DNA of 64,000 nucleotides from Diprion similis. Taxonomy: Eukaryota > Arthropoda > Insecta > Hymenoptera > Diprionidae. The position numbers and the translations under genes are program-made. Location of the stretch: positions 13,463,501 to 13,527,500 of the forward strand of contig NC_060114.1 in the NCBI RefSeq assembly GCF_021155765.1. The letters run 5' to 3'. The notes under the pieces were generated by a model that searched no databases, was not told the DNA's origin, and was given only the letters and a program-made list of their open reading frames with translations. Position 1 is the first letter of the stretch. Every line of letters begins with the position of its first letter. This document shows positions 63,527 through 64,000 of the stretch, in pieces.

Positions 63527-64000
63527 CTTGCTAGTCCCTCTTCCCTTTCGAATTTACCGCCTCGCTCAGAACGCTCTCGCCATCTGTGCGCAGCACCTGG
63601 AAGTACCAGATCAAAGCGCAAGGTCTCCAAATATTTGATCGACTTCCGTGGTCGTGCCGAAGAACATTTAGTGTCTTTTTACTGTCGAAGTTTGTAAAGT
63701 GGAAAATCCTCTGTCTTCGTTTTCTGCAACAAAAAACACTCAGTCAATACGTGCGTAACCAGTTGCCCGATCAAACGATAGATGACGCCCCGTGATGGAG
63801 AAACCACTGGCTGACTCGAACTCCAGAGCGAATAATTGATTAGGAAATAATTAATGGTCAATAGTAGCATTGCACGGTTTCTGAGCACTGTACAGCTTGA
63901 TCACTGTACTCTCAAAACTTGCCAGACACTTCTTTTTAACACGAAATGCGATCCCTCGTATTTGCCCACCTTTCTCACTTCCTACGGTTTGCCTCCCCCT
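63527..64000. other. Upstream flank of the C12orf4 homologue
   Basis: The first 100 bases upstream of the ATG are GC-rich and would fit the 5' UTR and promoter. The rest is ordinary sequence. No coding exon of a further gene is recognisable before the window ends. Confidence 0.45.

Noticed and set aside
1..64000. CRISPR arrays, bacterial operons, viral or transposase genes
   Set aside because: No regularly spaced identical repeats, no operon structure, and no recognisable replication, integrase or transposase motifs on either strand.

Overview
The window is eukaryotic, arthropod-type genomic DNA: mostly non-coding, intron-bearing and rich in microsatellites, with three multi-exon protein-coding genes that I can support. 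All three lie on the minus strand. An insect source is well supported because the homeobox gene is a clear Optix (Six3/6 class) orthologue. Hymenoptera, possibly a sawfly-like lineage, is my best guess from the SIX-domain wording and the base composition, but the order is not proven.

Layout. 1-13,867 is intergenic DNA downstream of Optix. It holds a degenerate repeat array at 10.33-11.16 kb and an AT-rich stretch at 11.5-13.8 kb with long TA, AAT and poly-A tracts. 13,868-45,562 is the Optix coding span: exon 3 (13,868-14,249), exon 2 (15,350-15,745), a 29.2-kb intron (15,746-44,921) and exon 1 (44,922-45,562), coding for a predicted 472 aa. 45,563-57,553 is intergenic and includes the Optix 5' region. 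57,554-59,083 is a four-exon leucine-rich-repeat single-pass membrane protein of 434 aa. 61,033-63,526 is a nine-exon gene for a 551-aa homologue of human C12orf4. All exon joins were made by hand from GT/AG sites and reading phase, and all phases close.

The three genes have no obvious shared pathway. Optix is a nuclear transcription factor of eye and anterior-head development. The LRR protein is a predicted type I surface protein without a TIR domain. The C12orf4 homologue is a conserved protein of poorly known function. The contrast is one of architecture: a developmental regulator spread over almost 32 kb beside two compact genes occupying 1.5 and 2.5 kb.

I found no CRISPR array, convincing tRNA or rRNA, intact transposon or clearly new multi-gene system. 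The observations most worth following are the repeat array carrying the SIX-family core TGATAC downstream of Optix, a weak Optix exon-2 donor that could give a second C-terminus, strong over-representation of TAGGTAC/GTACCTA, and a few short plus-strand ORFs that may or may not be genes.
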